In this document: piece by piece, positions 55,613 through 64,000 of the stretch | Layout: each line of letters begins with the position of its first letter | Position numbering within the stretch: position 1 is the stretch's first letter | Assembly (NCBI RefSeq): GCF_947493735.1 | Contig: NZ_CANLSL010000009.1 | Location: 24,102-88,101 of the forward strand | Direction: 5' to 3' | DNA length: 64,000 nt | Origin: an uncultured Acinetobacter sp. | Lineage (GTDB): Bacteria; Pseudomonadota; Gammaproteobacteria; Pseudomonadales; Moraxellaceae | Notes under the pieces: model-generated | Seen by the model: the letters and a program-made list of their open reading frames with translations, nothing else | The model's database searches: none | Told to the model about the DNA's origin: nothing | Position numbers and translations under genes: made by a program

Positions 55613-56269
55613 ATGGCGCAATTTGCAGTGATCGGATTAGGTAGCTTTGGCGCAACAGTTGCAACCGAGCTTGCCGCACTCAAGCATGATGTGATTGGCA
55701 TTGATTTGGTCAAAAAGAATGTTGAAAATATTTCCGAAAAGCTAACGCATGCGGTGATCGCTGATGCCACCGATGAAACCGTGCTGAAAGAGCTGAATAT
55801 TCAAAGTAGTGATGCGGTGGTGGTCGCTATTGGTGAAGATATTGAAGCCAGTATTCTGTGTGTTTTGCACCTAAAAAATATGGGCGTAGAAAATATTTTG
55901 GCAAAAGCCAAAACCAATGCCCATCATATGATTCTATCGCATTTTAATATTAAAAAAATCATTCACCCTGAAGAGGATATGGGGGTGCGTGTGGCGCAAG
56001 CCTTGAACTATCCGTGGGTCAGTCGCTATATGTCGCTAGGTGATGATCATTACATCGTCAAAGTGGTGATTCCGCTACATTTACGTGGTGTGAACTTACT
56101 TGGGCTGATTAACAAGGCTAATGACATTACCATTGTCCTGCTGAAACGACAGCAACAAGTGGTCTGTAACATAGATTCTAAGCTCACCTTAGAATTGAAT
56201 GATATTTTGGTTTTGGAAGGTCCTTTACAAGAGCTGAAAAAACTCTCTAATCGCTTCTTAAAAGTTTAA
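55613..56269 (+). CDS. ktrA: Potassium uptake regulatory subunit, KtrA-type (single RCK)
   Basis: A 218-residue cytoplasmic protein with one RCK domain: GLGSFGATVATELAALKHDVIGID (Rossmann NAD/ATP site) at the N-terminus and IIHPEEDMGVRVAQAL near 120. A C-terminal TrkA-C domain follows (about residues 135-215). E. coli TrkA has two such units and 458 residues, so this is the KtrA form. It forms a ring gating the KtrB channel. It is 36 bp before ktrB. Confidence 0.9.
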   Translation: MAQFAVIGLGSFGATVATELAALKHDVIGIDLVKKNVENISEKLTHAVIADATDETVLKELNIQSSDAVVVAIGEDIEASILCVLHLKNMGVENILAKAKTNAHHMILSHFNIKKIIHPEEDMGVRVAQALNYPWVSRYMSLGDDHYIVKVVIPLHLRGVNLLGLINKANDITIVLLKRQQQVVCNIDSKLTLELNDILVLEGPLQELKKLSNRFLKV

Positions 56270-56305
56270 AACCTACTTTTAAAAAAACCATCAAAGTATC
56301 TGTCC

Positions 56306-57643
56306 ATGAATGCACTCAACCTGAAAAATAAAATCGTCAATCTTAGTCCGCCAAGCATGTTGGCACTGGGATTTTTGAGTTTTATTGTGATGGGAACGAT
56401 TTTGCTGATGTTGCCTGTGTCGCATCATGGTGATTTGTCGTTGATGACCGCATTTTTTACCGCAACTTCGGCGGTGACCATTACAGGTTTGTCCGTGGTA
56501 TCGATCAATGAAACCTATACTGTGTTTGGTCAGTTGATGATTTTGTTGATGATTCAAGCGGGTGGTTTAGGGTTTATTACTTTTGCAGTGTTGGCGGCAC
56601 TGAGTCTGTCACCCAAGATCGGACTGAAACAGCAAATCTTTGCGCAAAATGCTTTGGGGCAGACTAGTCTAAATAATGTCACTTTTGTTGCCAAAGGCGT
56701 GCTGATCTATACGCTTTTTTTTGAGTTGATTGGATTTTTCTTTTTACTGGTGGCGTGGTATCCACAGTTTGGTTTAACGCATAGTGCTTATTACGCATTG
56801 TTTTACAGTGTGTCTGCTTTTAATAATGCAGGATTTACCTTATTTGATAACAGCTTGATGGAGTTTCAAAACAACTTTCTACTCTGTATGACGGTGAGCA
56901 CCTTGTACATCTTGGGAGGAATTGGTTTTGTAGTATTTATGGACATCAAGCAAGCAAAGGTGTGGCGTAAGCTCAACATCAATTCAAAAGTCATTTTGTC
57001 CAGTGTGTTGATTATTAACCTCGTTGCTTTCGTTTTACTTTGGGCATTAGAAGCGAACAATCCAAATACCATCGGCAATATGAATACCGCACAACAAGCC
57101 ACCCATGCGTGGTTTCAAGCGACTGTGCCAAGATCATCAGGTTTTAATAGTGTGGATACTGCATCGATGACTAATGCCTCAACCTTTCTCATGATGCTAC
57201 TCATGTTCATTGGTGGAGGCTCGCTGAGTACCGCAGGCGGTATCAAAGTTGGGACATTTGTGATTTTACTGCTGAGCGTGATTTCATTTTTACGTCGTAA
57301 TAATGAAACCAGTGTCTTTAAGCGTTCGATCTCTCACGAGCTGACCTTTAAAGCATTGGCAGTGACATTGATTACATGCTTTTTCATTATTTTTGGTATG
57401 TTTTTATTGCTCATCTTTGAGCCAGAAATGGAATTTATCGACGTAGTCTTTGAAGTGTTATCCGCTGCGTGTACCGTCGGGTTATCTCGAGGTATCACAT
57501 CGCAGTTGCATGACGGAAGTTTGCTTACCTTGATTTTCTTGATGTATGCAGGGCGTCTTGGACCGTTGACTTTGGTTTATCTGATCGCCACACCGAAGAA
57601 AAGTCGTGTGCAATATCCATCTGCCGATATTCAGATTGGTTAA
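56306..57643 (+). CDS. ktrB: Potassium uptake membrane subunit, KtrB-type
   Basis: A 445-residue channel-like protein with four pseudo-repeats of a helix-pore-helix unit. The first pore is TATSAVTITGLSVVS near 54, then VSAFNNAGFTLF near 170, SGFNSVDTASM near 278 and SAACTVGLSRGIT near 393. Each has the single conserved Gly of the filter. Length and partner identify KtrAB, a Na+-dependent K+ uptake system used in osmotic adaptation, which fits the BCCT gene upstream. Confidence 0.92.
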   Translation: MNALNLKNKIVNLSPPSMLALGFLSFIVMGTILLMLPVSHHGDLSLMTAFFTATSAVTITGLSVVSINETYTVFGQLMILLMIQAGGLGFITFAVLAALSLSPKIGLKQQIFAQNALGQTSLNNVTFVAKGVLIYTLFFELIGFFFLLVAWYPQFGLTHSAYYALFYSVSAFNNAGFTLFDNSLMEFQNNFLLCMTVSTLYILGGIGFVVFMDIKQAKVWRKLNINSKVILSSVLIINLVAFVLLWALEANNPNTIGNMNTAQQATHAWFQATVPRSSGFNSVDTASMTNASTFLMMLLMFIGGGSLSTAGGIKVGTFVILLLSVISFLRRNNETSVFKRSISHELTFKALAVTLITCFFIIFGMFLLLIFEPEMEFIDVVFEVLSAACTVGLSRGITSQLHDGSLLTLIFLMYAGRLGPLTLVYLIATPKKSRVQYPSADIQIG

Positions 57644-57662
57644 TTTATCCGCTTTATAAATT

Positions 57663-57690
57663 TGCGAATGGTGCAAAATTACCATTCGCA
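57663..57690 (+). terminator. Hairpin after ktrB
   Basis: TGCGAATGGT and ACCATTCGCA form a perfect 10-bp stem with loop GCAAAATT, 20 bp after ktrB. No T-run follows. Confidence 0.5.
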
Positions 57691-57753
57691 TGCTTAAAAT
57701 CTGCTTTAATTTCAAAAAAATCATAAAAATTCAGCTTTCAAACGATCTCTCTG

Positions 57754-57780
57754 CTTGAATTTCACCTGCTTAGCCCATAC
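57754..57780 (+). promoter_or_regulatory. Sigma-32-like promoter of grpE
   Basis: CTTGAA (57754-57759) and CCCATAC (57774-57780) are separated by a 14-bp spacer and closely match the heat-shock pattern CTTGAA-N14-CCCAT. It is about 115 bp before the grpE start. Confidence 0.75.
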
Positions 57781-57895
57781 TCATCAAGCAATCGTTATTT
57801 AATTTTTAGATGAACACTGCAGTTTCGCATCATATTTGATCTCAACAGCACTTTGAGGACTGCATATGTTTGACTTTTTTAAACGGAGAACATCA

Positions 57896-58441
57896 ATGGC
57901 AACTGAGCACAATGAGCAAGCTCAAGATCAGACTGTAGATCAAGAGCAAAATCTTGAAAATACAGAAACAAAAGAAAATGCTGAAGAAGTGACAATAGAA
58001 GATTTACAAGCGCAGATTGGCAAATTGGCAGAAAGCCTCAAGCTGGAAAAAGCTCGTGCTGCCAATGCGATTTATGAATCTGAAAAAGTGAAAGAACGCC
58101 TTGAACGTGAAGCCGATGCAGCGAAAAAATTTGCTTTAGAAAAATTCGCCAAAGGTTTGCTTGAATCGGTGGATAACCTTGAACGTGCCATCCACGCCGC
58201 AGGAGAGGAAAAAACGCCACTGCTTGAAGGTGTCGAATTGACCTTGAAATCACTGCTCAGCACCTTAGAAAAGCATGAGATTGCAGTGGTCGATGTGGCA
58301 AATGGTTTTAATGCGGACCTTCATCAAGCGGTTGGTATTGACCCAAATGCCAAAGCAGGCGAGATCGGTAGTGTGTTGCAAAAAGGCTATACCTTATCAG
58401 GACGATTGCTCCGTCCTGCAATGGTTACAGTCGGTCAGTAA
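57896..58441 (+). CDS. grpE: Nucleotide exchange factor GrpE
   Basis: A 181-residue protein that releases ADP from DnaK. An acidic N-terminal region of about 40 residues precedes a long coiled coil ([36 protein letters not shown]). The beta-sandwich end contains [32 protein letters not shown], the conserved DnaK contact. CGGAGA lies about eight bases before ATG 57896. An in-frame ATG at 57866 would add a basic leader without similarity. It is followed by dnaK. Confidence 0.95.
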   Translation: MATEHNEQAQDQTVDQEQNLENTETKENAEEVTIEDLQAQIGKLAESLKLEKARAANAIYESEKVKERLEREADAAKKFALEKFAKGLLESVDNLERAIHAAGEEKTPLLEGVELTLKSLLSTLEKHEIAVVDVANGFNADLHQAVGIDPNAKAGEIGSVLQKGYTLSGRLLRPAMVTVGQ

Positions 58442-58485
58442 GCAGAAAAAACCAGCGCATTTGTAGAAATTTTTCAGCACATTGA

Positions 58486-58511
58486 CTTGAAAAAAAAACA
58501 AATGCTCTCAT
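58486..58511 (+). promoter_or_regulatory. Sigma-32-like promoter of dnaK
   Basis: CTTGAA (58486-58491) and CTCAT (58507-58511), separated by 15 bp, fit the heat-shock pattern loosely. It would give dnaK its own promoter besides read-through from grpE. Confidence 0.45.
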
Positions 58512-58524
58512 ATCGGATAACAAG

Positions 58525-58584
58525 AAAATCCCTTTTCGAAGCATCGCTTCTCATCCCCTTTAGTAAAGGGGAAAAGAGGGGATT
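58525..58584 (+). repeat. REP-like palindrome, copy 2, in the grpE-dnaK gap
   Basis: CCCCTTT (58555-58561) and AAAGGGG (58565-58571) form the core stem. An outer arm pairs AATCCCTTTTC-type sequence on the left with GAAAAG..GGGGATT on the right, giving a branched fold. It may act as a transcript processing or stability element between the two chaperone genes. Confidence 0.55.
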
Positions 58585-58608
58585 CAAAATTATTGAGGAA
58601 CAAATCAA

Positions 58609-60558
58609 ATGGCTAAAATTATTGGTATTGACTTAGGTACTACCAACTCATGTGTTGCTGTACTTGAAGGCGATAAAGTCAAAGTAATTGAAAACGCTGA
58701 AGGCGCACGTACAACTCCATCGATCATCGCTTATAAAGATGGCGAGATCTTAGTGGGTCAAAGTGCTAAGCGTCAGGCTGTAACCAACCCGAAAAATACA
58801 TTATTCGCAATCAAGCGTTTAATCGGTCGTCGTTATGAAGATCAGGCGGTACAAAAAGATATCGGTCTTGTACCTTATAAAATCATCAAAGCAGACAATG
58901 GTGATGCCTGGGTTGAAGTAAACGACAAGAAATTAGCACCTCAACAGATCTCTGCTGAAATCTTGAAAAAGATGAAGAAAACTGCAGAAGACTATTTAGG
59001 TGAAACCGTTACTGAAGCGGTAATTACCGTTCCTGCTTACTTTAACGATGCGCAACGTCAAGCAACCAAGGATGCAGGTAAAATTGCAGGTCTTGATGTT
59101 AAACGTATCATTAACGAACCAACGGCTGCGGCACTTGCGTTCGGTATGGATAAAAAAGAAGGCGACCGTAAAGTTGCAGTTTACGACTTAGGTGGTGGTA
59201 CTTTTGACGTATCAATCATTGAAATCGCAGACCTTGATGGCGACCAGCAAATCGAAGTGTTATCGACTAACGGTGATACATTCCTTGGTGGTGAAGACTT
59301 TGATAACGCCTTGATTGAATTCTTGGTTGAAGAATTTAAGAAAGAACAAAGTGTGAACTTGAAAAATGATCCACTTGCGTTACAACGTTTGAAAGAAGCT
59401 GCCGAAAAAGCAAAAATCGAGCTTTCTTCATCAAATGCAACTGAAATCAACCTTCCATACATCACTGCTGATGCAACTGGTCCTAAACACTTGGTGATCA
59501 ATGTAACGCGTGCAAAACTTGAAGGTTTAGTTGCTGATTTAGTTGCTCGTACAATCGAGCCTTGCAAAATCGCGCTTAAAGATGCTGGTCTTTCGACTTC
59601 AGACATCTCTGACGTAATTTTAGTTGGTGGTCAATCACGTATGCCACTTGTACAACAAAAAGTACAAGAATTCTTTGGTAAAGAGCCACGTAAAGACGTG
59701 AACCCTGACGAAGCAGTTGCGATTGGTGCAGCGATTCAAGGTGCGGTATTGTCTGGTGACAAAACTGACGTACTTTTATTAGACGTAACACCGTTAACAC
59801 TTGGTATCGAAACGATGGGCGGTGTGTTGACACCAATCATTGAGAAAAACACGACGATTCCTGCGAAGAAATCTCAAGTGTTCTCAACAGCAGCGGACAA
59901 CCAACCTGCGGTAGACATTTCGGTCTATCAAGGTGAGCGTAAGATGGCACAACAAAACAAATTGTTGGGCAACTTCCAGTTGGGTGATATTCCACCTGCG
60001 CCACGTGGTGTACCGCAAATCGAAGTATCATTTGACATCAATGCCGATGGTATCTTGAAAGTGTCTGCTAAAGACAAGAGCACTGGTAAAGAGCAATCAA
60101 TCCAGATCAAAGCAAACTCTGGTTTGTCTGATGCTGAGATCGAAGCAATGATCAAAGATGCTGAGGCGAATGCTGAGGAAGATCGCAAGTTTGAAGAATT
60201 GGCAAAAGCACGTAACGAAGCGGATGCCTTGATCTCAAGCGCACAAAAAGCGGTGAAAGACCTCGGTGAGCAAGTGACTGATGAAGAAAAAACAGCAGTC
60301 GAAACCGCAGTGTCTGAGCTTGAAGCAGCGACTAAAGAAAATGATGCGGACGAGATCAAAGCGAAAACTGAAGCACTACAAAACATCTTGATGCCGATCA
60401 CGCAACGTGCGTATGAACAAGCGCAGGGTGCAGCAGGGGGTGCGGGTGCACAGGACTTCGATCCAAACGCATTCAACCAACAAGCTGGTGGTTCGCAAAA
60501 AGCCGATGACGGTGTAGTGGATGCTGAGTTCACTGAAGTGAATGACGACAAGAAATAA
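58609..60558 (+). CDS. dnaK: Chaperone protein DnaK (Hsp70)
   Basis: A 649-residue ATP-dependent chaperone. The nucleotide-binding domain starts [34 protein letters not shown], with [15 protein letters not shown] near 190 and [10 protein letters not shown] near 340. The interdomain linker is [15 protein letters not shown] near 385. The substrate domain follows and the acidic C-terminus ends [10 protein letters not shown]. Length and motifs are normal. AGGAAC lies upstream of ATG 58609. Confidence 0.98.
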   Translation: MAKIIGIDLGTTNSCVAVLEGDKVKVIENAEGARTTPSIIAYKDGEILVGQSAKRQAVTNPKNTLFAIKRLIGRRYEDQAVQKDIGLVPYKIIKADNGDAWVEVNDKKLAPQQISAEILKKMKKTAEDYLGETVTEAVITVPAYFNDAQRQATKDAGKIAGLDVKRIINEPTAAALAFGMDKKEGDRKVAVYDLGGGTFDVSIIEIADLDGDQQIEVLSTNGDTFLGGEDFDNALIEFLVEEFKKEQSVNLKNDPLALQRLKEAAEKAKIELSSSNATEINLPYITADATGPKHLVINVTRAKLEGLVADLVARTIEPCKIALKDAGLSTSDISDVILVGGQSRMPLVQQKVQEFFGKEPRKDVNPDEAVAIGAAIQGAVLSGDKTDVLLLDVTPLTLGIETMGGVLTPIIEKNTTIPAKKSQVFSTAADNQPAVDISVYQGERKMAQQNKLLGNFQLGDIPPAPRGVPQIEVSFDINADGILKVSAKDKSTGKEQSIQIKANSGLSDAEIEAMIKDAEANAEEDRKFEELAKARNEADALISSAQKAVKDLGEQVTDEEKTAVETAVSELEAATKENDADEIKAKTEALQNILMPITQRAYEQAQGAAGGAGAQDFDPNAFNQQAGGSQKADDGVVDAEFTEVNDDKK

Positions 60559-60578
60559 GTCTTAATTAGGCTAAAAGA

Positions 60579-60604
60579 AACGCTCACAATGTGGGCGTTT
60601 TTTT
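60579..60604 (+). terminator. Terminator of dnaK
   Basis: AACGCTCAC and GTGGGCGTT form a 9-bp stem with one wobble pair and a T-run, 20 bp after dnaK. Confidence 0.87.
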
Positions 60605-60634
60605 ATGCAAATTTTTCAAGATAGAAATTAGATA

Positions 60635-60664
60635 TTGCATATGTATTGGTATATACTCTATGTA
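60635..60664 (+). promoter_or_regulatory. Candidate vapBC promoter
   Basis: TTGCAT (60635-60640) and TATGTA (60659-60664) have an 18-bp spacer rich in TATA steps. The stretch 60636-60671 contains imperfect inverted repeats, as expected for autorepression by a VapBC complex. Low confidence in exact sites. Confidence 0.3.
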
Positions 60665-60696
60665 TATTGCACAGTATTTAAGAAGAGGAGCTTATT

Positions 60697-60927
60697 ATGA
60701 CAATAACATCCATTTTTATGAACAACCGCACCCAAGCCGTTCGACTGCCTGCGACATTACGTTTTACTTCAGAGGTTAAAAATGTCTATGTACGAAAAAT
60801 TGGTGTGGAACGGGTGATTAGTCCTGTGGATCAAGTGTGGGATAGTTTTTTTATGGATAAAAACTTAAAAGTAACGGATGATTTTGAACGTGGCGAGCAA
60901 ATCGAAAGTATCCGAGAGTCATTTTGA
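60697..60927 (+). CDS. VapB-type antitoxin
   Basis: A 76-residue antitoxin. The N-terminus TITSIFMNNRTQAVRLPATLRF matches the VapB/AbrB-like swapped-hairpin DNA-binding fold (the NxxxQAVRLP signature). The C-terminal part (DQVWDSFFMDKNLKVTDDFERGEQ) would wrap the toxin. AGGAG precedes ATG 60697. The stop overlaps the toxin start by one base (TGATG). It represses its own operon in relatives. Confidence 0.9.
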   Translation: MTITSIFMNNRTQAVRLPATLRFTSEVKNVYVRKIGVERVISPVDQVWDSFFMDKNLKVTDDFERGEQIESIRESF

Positions 60928-61328
60928 TGCTGAAATATATGCTCGATACCAACATAGCCATCTATGTGATTAAACACAAGCCTGAACAGGTGCGTGAACG
61001 ATTTAATGCGGTCGCAACGCTGATTTGTGTCAGCAGTATCACCGTTGCAGAATTAGTCTACGGTGCAGAAAATAGTGCCAATCCTACGCATAACATGAAG
61101 GTGGTGGAGAACTTTTTGTCGCGCTTACAGGTCTTGGATTATGATGCAGAAGCGGCGATGCAGTATGGCAATATCAAAGCCTATTTGCGTAAGCAAGGAC
61201 AACTCATCAGTGCTAATGATCTGCACATTGCAGGGCATGCGAGAAGTAAGGGTTTGGTCATGGTGACCAATAATTTAAAAGAATTTGAACGTGTGCCTGC
61301 ACTACAACTTGAAAATTGGGTGCATTAA
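60927..61328 (+). CDS. VapC-type PIN-domain toxin
   Basis: A 133-residue PIN-domain ribonuclease. The acidic metal site is visible: MLDTN near residue 5, AELVYGAENS near 41 and SANDLHIAGHA near 96, followed by TNNLKEFERVPALQLENW near 113. VapC toxins usually cut initiator tRNA or another tRNA and are held in check by VapB. ATG 60927 overlaps the antitoxin stop. The pair lies between dnaK and htpG. Confidence 0.92.
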   Translation: MLKYMLDTNIAIYVIKHKPEQVRERFNAVATLICVSSITVAELVYGAENSANPTHNMKVVENFLSRLQVLDYDAEAAMQYGNIKAYLRKQGQLISANDLHIAGHARSKGLVMVTNNLKEFERVPALQLENWVH

Positions 61329-61436
61329 TTAGGGCTATCCTCATCATGCCAAGCCTTTACCAGCCATTATTTTCTTAACAGAATTAAGAACACTAAAATT
61401 CTTGCGATTAAACCTAAAAATCCTACGCCAACCCTA

Positions 61437-61462
61437 TTGAAAAACCACACCACTATCGCCAT
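61437..61462 (+). promoter_or_regulatory. Sigma-32-like promoter of htpG
   Basis: TTGAAA (61437-61442) and CGCCAT (61457-61462) with a 14-bp spacer match the heat-shock pattern with one mismatch in the -10. It is 46 bp before the start. Confidence 0.7.
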
Positions 61463-61507
61463 TGATAACCCATAATTTTTTAAAGTAAAAAACGAAGGAG
61501 TTCATCA

Positions 61508-63433
61508 ATGAGCGAGCAAAATGCCTCACAAAAACATAGCTTCCAAGCCGAAGTTGCACAACTACTGCATTTAGTCACGCATTCTTTGTATTCCAATCCA
61601 GAAATCTTCCTGCGTGAATTGATTTCCAACGCCTCAGATGCCTGCGACAAATTGCGCTTTGAAGGCATCAATCATCCTGAATATTATGAAGATGCGCCTG
61701 ATCTACGTGTTCGTGTCAGCCTTGATAAAGACAACAAAACCATCACCATCTCGGACAATGGGATTGGTCTCTCCGAGCAAGAAGCAATTGACAACCTCGG
61801 TACGATCGCAAAATCAGGCACTAAAGACTTTATGTCCAAGCTCACGGGCGACCAAAAGTCAGATGCACAGCTCATCGGTCAATTTGGTGTGGGCTTTTAT
61901 TCGGGCTTTATCGTTGCCGATAAAATCACCGTAGAATCTCGTCGTGCAGGCTCGCCAAGTAGTGAGGGCGTGCGTTGGGTGAGTGGTGGCACAGGCGATT
62001 TTGAAGTGACGCAAATCGACAAAGCAGGTCGTGGTACAGACATCATTTTACATTTGCGAGATGATGCGCTCGACTATCTTGAAAGCTATAAAGTGAAGCA
62101 GATCATCAATAAATATTCTGATCACATCAGCTTGCCAATCGAGATGCAAAAAGAAGTGTGGCAGGAAGAAGAAGTCGCTGAGGGCGAAGAGCCGAGCAAA
62201 GGCGGTGAGATGGTCAAAACCGATGAATGGGAAGCGATCAACTCAGCCAGTGCGTTGTGGACTCGGAGCAAATCAGAAGTGACTGATGAGCAATATGTTG
62301 AGTTTTATAAAAACCTTAGCCACGCATTCGATGAGCCACTTGCATGGTCACATAACCGTGTTGAAGGCACCACCGAATATACGCAACTGCTTTATATCCC
62401 GAGCAAAGCACCGCACGATTTATTTACTCGTGAGTCGAAAGCAGGCATCAAACTCTATGTGAAACGTGTGTTTATTATGGACGATGCGGACAATCTGATT
62501 CCAAACTATCTGCGCTTTGTGCAAGGCGTGGTGGACAGTGCCGACTTACCGCTTAATGTTAGCCGTGAATTGCTACAAGAAAGCCGTGACGTGAAAACTA
62601 TTCGTGAAGGCAATGCACGTCGTGTCTTGACCATGATTGATGGCTTGGCAAAATCTGACGATGAAAAAGATCAAGAGAAATTCAAAACCTTCTATGCTGA
62701 GTTTGGTTCAGTGATCAAAGAAGGCTTGGGTGAAGACTTTGGAAATCGTGAACGTATCTTAAAACTTTTACGCTTTGCGACCTCGAATAATGACGAGATC
62801 AGCACCTCATTGGCAGACTACAAAGCCAATATGAAAGAAGGGCAAAAGGCGATTTATTATGTCACTGCGGATAGCTTGACCACTGCTAAGAACTCACCAC
62901 AGCTTGAACTGTTCAAGAAAAAAGGCATTGAAGTGCTGCTAATGGCTGATCGTGTCGATGAGTGGGCGATGAATTTCGTACATGAGTTTGACGGCACGCC
63001 AATGCAAAGTATTGCCAAAGGTGCGGTTGATTTGGGCGATTTACAAGATGCTGAAGAGAAAAAAGCATTGGATGAAGCGACTGAAAAATTCAAACCTGTC
63101 GTGGAAAAACTCAGCGATTCATTGAAAGCCAAAACCAAAGAAGTGCGCTTGACCAGTCGTTTGGTCGATTCGCCAGCTTGTTTAGTGACGGGTGATGGCG
63201 AGCTTTCTCCACAGTTAATCCGTATGCTTAAAGATGCAGGTCAAGCGGTGCCTGAAAGCAAACCAATCTTGGAAATCAATCCATCGCATCCATTGGTACA
63301 AAAGCTCGAAGGCAGTTCGCAGTTCGATGATTTAGCCAATGTGATTTTTGATCAAGCCTTGATCGCAGAAGGTGGGTTGCCTGATAATCCTGCAGAATAT
63401 GTGAAACGTATCAATAGCTTATTGTTAAAATAA
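61508..63433 (+). CDS. htpG: Chaperone protein HtpG (Hsp90)
   Basis: A 641-residue ATP-dependent chaperone. The GHKL ATP site is visible: [17 protein letters not shown] near 37, [25 protein letters not shown] near 78 and [12 protein letters not shown] near 120. The middle-domain catalytic Arg is in [10 protein letters not shown] near 355. Length is normal (E. coli 624). GAAGGAG precedes ATG 61508. It has its own heat-shock-type promoter after the vapBC genes. Confidence 0.97.
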   Translation: MSEQNASQKHSFQAEVAQLLHLVTHSLYSNPEIFLRELISNASDACDKLRFEGINHPEYYEDAPDLRVRVSLDKDNKTITISDNGIGLSEQEAIDNLGTIAKSGTKDFMSKLTGDQKSDAQLIGQFGVGFYSGFIVADKITVESRRAGSPSSEGVRWVSGGTGDFEVTQIDKAGRGTDIILHLRDDALDYLESYKVKQIINKYSDHISLPIEMQKEVWQEEEVAEGEEPSKGGEMVKTDEWEAINSASALWTRSKSEVTDEQYVEFYKNLSHAFDEPLAWSHNRVEGTTEYTQLLYIPSKAPHDLFTRESKAGIKLYVKRVFIMDDADNLIPNYLRFVQGVVDSADLPLNVSRELLQESRDVKTIREGNARRVLTMIDGLAKSDDEKDQEKFKTFYAEFGSVIKEGLGEDFGNRERILKLLRFATSNNDEISTSLADYKANMKEGQKAIYYVTADSLTTAKNSPQLELFKKKGIEVLLMADRVDEWAMNFVHEFDGTPMQSIAKGAVDLGDLQDAEEKKALDEATEKFKPVVEKLSDSLKAKTKEVRLTSRLVDSPACLVTGDGELSPQLIRMLKDAGQAVPESKPILEINPSHPLVQKLEGSSQFDDLANVIFDQALIAEGGLPDNPAEYVKRINSLLLK

Positions 63434-63484
63434 GCAACACCCATACTCTTTTAAGAGGATTGCAATACATCTCTCAAAGGAAAG

Positions 63485-63517
63485 TTCCTCCCCTGTGAGG
63501 GGAGGCTGGGTGGGGTG
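63485..63517 (+). repeat. REP-like palindrome, copy 3
   Basis: CCTCCCCT (63487-63494) and AGGGGAGG (63498-63505) form a perfect 8-bp stem with loop GTG, followed by CTGGGTGGGG. The reverse complement of the unit at 28108-28138 has the same hairpin-plus-CTGGG layout. Confidence 0.65.
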
Positions 63518-63552
63518 AAAAAGCAGTGTGATGAAGTCATGCTGCTTTTTTA
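63518..63552 (+). terminator. Terminator of htpG
   Basis: AAAAAGCAG (63518-63526) and CTGCTTTTT (63542-63550) form the outer stem around an inner TGA/TCA helix, with a T-run. It follows the REP-like element. Confidence 0.8.
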
Positions 63553-63573
63553 TTGCTTAGAAAAAAGAAGAGA

Positions 63574-63936
63574 TTAATTCAGCGCTAAAGGTTCACTCAA
63601 CGCTAGTTTTTGATCCATCGGTTGGATTTGATATGGTTTCTCCAGTGATGGATTGCTTGGATAAGACTTGCCATCAAAAGAGAACTTCACCTGACCAACA
63701 CCTTTACTATATACCGATAGATCAGACCAGCCATTTTGCTTAGTCGATAATTGATAAATCGGTGTGTCAGTCACTGTGGTTTTCGTGATTAAACTTAGAC
63801 TATGATCATTTTTGGCATGATAAATTAACATGGTGCAACCACCCGAGCCACACCACTCAGTGCCTTGCAGTAGTACTACAGCATCTTTGATCTGATCGCC
63901 GTTGAGATCCGTCCATGCTTCGATGTCAACGGCATT
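63574..63936 (-). pseudogene. 5'-truncated gene of unknown family, broken at an insertion-sequence end
   Basis: The minus-strand frame ends at stop 63574 and stays open upstream to about 63936, where a TAA (63937-63939) lies in the repeat sequence. It reads DIEAWTDLNGDQIKDAVVLLQG...WCGSGGCTMLIYHAKNDHSLSLITKTTV and on to SEPLALN. The visible part is a DxNxDxxxD-like calcium-binding loop followed by beta-rich sequence. The N-terminus and start are missing; the only in-frame ATG, at 63831, would cut off the conserved-looking part. The break coincides with the IS-like repeats. I do not recognise the family. Confidence 0.6.
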
Positions 63937-64000
63937 TTAAAATTGACCCCTTTTACCTTAAAAATGGCGAAGTAAAATTGACCCCTTTGATCTCGTATTA
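63937..64000. mobile_element. Terminal segment of an IS21-type insertion sequence
   Basis: The 16-mer TAAAATTGACCCCTTT occurs twice, at 63938-63953 and 63973-63988, as perfect direct repeats 35 bp apart. IS21-family ends carry such multiple transposase-binding repeats, and AATTGACCCCT-type repeats are a common form. The element would continue past the window. It breaks the gene on its left. The family call is inference from the repeat pattern; no transposase codons are in view. Confidence 0.6.

Noticed and set aside
59928..60587. 219-codon minus-strand frame opposite the end of dnaK
   Set aside because: Ser/Ala-rich antisense of a conserved gene with biased codons; no start signal.

Overview
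The window looks like a chromosomal segment of an Acinetobacter-type gammaproteobacterium (Moraxellaceae). The evidence is gene content and protein style: serB with a divergent SMP_2-type gene, argA as a kinase-fold/GNAT fusion, ppc, a BCCT osmolyte carrier and modABC, in moderately AT-rich DNA. There is no prophage, CRISPR array or rRNA operon. Coding density is high and most genes are housekeeping, transport or stress genes. The assignment to Acinetobacter is inference from recognised families, not from a database search.

Layout. 1-8.2 kb: 5' end of ribB, an SMP_2-type membrane protein divergent from serB, a small membrane protein behind a long leader carrying two NrdR-box-like sites, an SCP2 protein, dtd (TTG start, with its Shine-Dalgarno inside a terminator-like hairpin), a putative lipoprotein, a MATE exporter and an AraC-type regulator. 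8.3-16 kb: a TA-flanked MITE, a membrane hydroxylase/desaturase, modABC with an HTH-only ModE-like regulator nearby, an NYN-domain protein, nadC, ampD and murJ. 16-25.5 kb: LysE-type exporter, ParA-like ATPase, SirB, BolA, an M48 lipoprotein protease, tRNA-Gly(GCC), a YchJ-like protein, a TRIC channel, alx behind a yybP-ykoY manganese riboswitch, a zinc metallopeptidase and an RcnB-like protein. 25.6-37.2 kb: argA, an SDR protein, DedA, ppc, and a TetR/RND efflux locus.

37.3-51.6 kb: dnaJ, dapB, a START-domain protein, an aldehyde dehydrogenase, an outer-membrane barrel, a match to the chromosomal parS consensus, an HSL-type esterase, a very charged helical lipoprotein, an NSS transporter with a 35-residue MetS-like subunit, zupT behind a Fur/Zur-like operator, rsmB and fmt. 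51.7-64 kb: a DUF389 protein, a second copy of the same MITE, a BCCT transporter interrupted by an in-frame TAA, a KtrAB-type potassium uptake pair, grpE, dnaK, a VapBC toxin-antitoxin pair, htpG, and a 5'-truncated gene broken by what looks like the end of an IS21-type element at the window edge.

How it works together. dnaJ, grpE, dnaK and htpG each have a recognisable sigma-32-like promoter, so a dispersed heat-shock regulon runs through the right half. Metal handling recurs: Mo (modABC), Mn (alx riboswitch), Zn/Fe (zupT) and an RcnB-like protein. Osmotic and potassium homeostasis (BCCT, KtrAB) sits at 53-57.6 kb. Repeats are frequent in intergenic DNA: two MITE copies, two copies of a roughly 110-bp repeat, and three REP-like hairpins.
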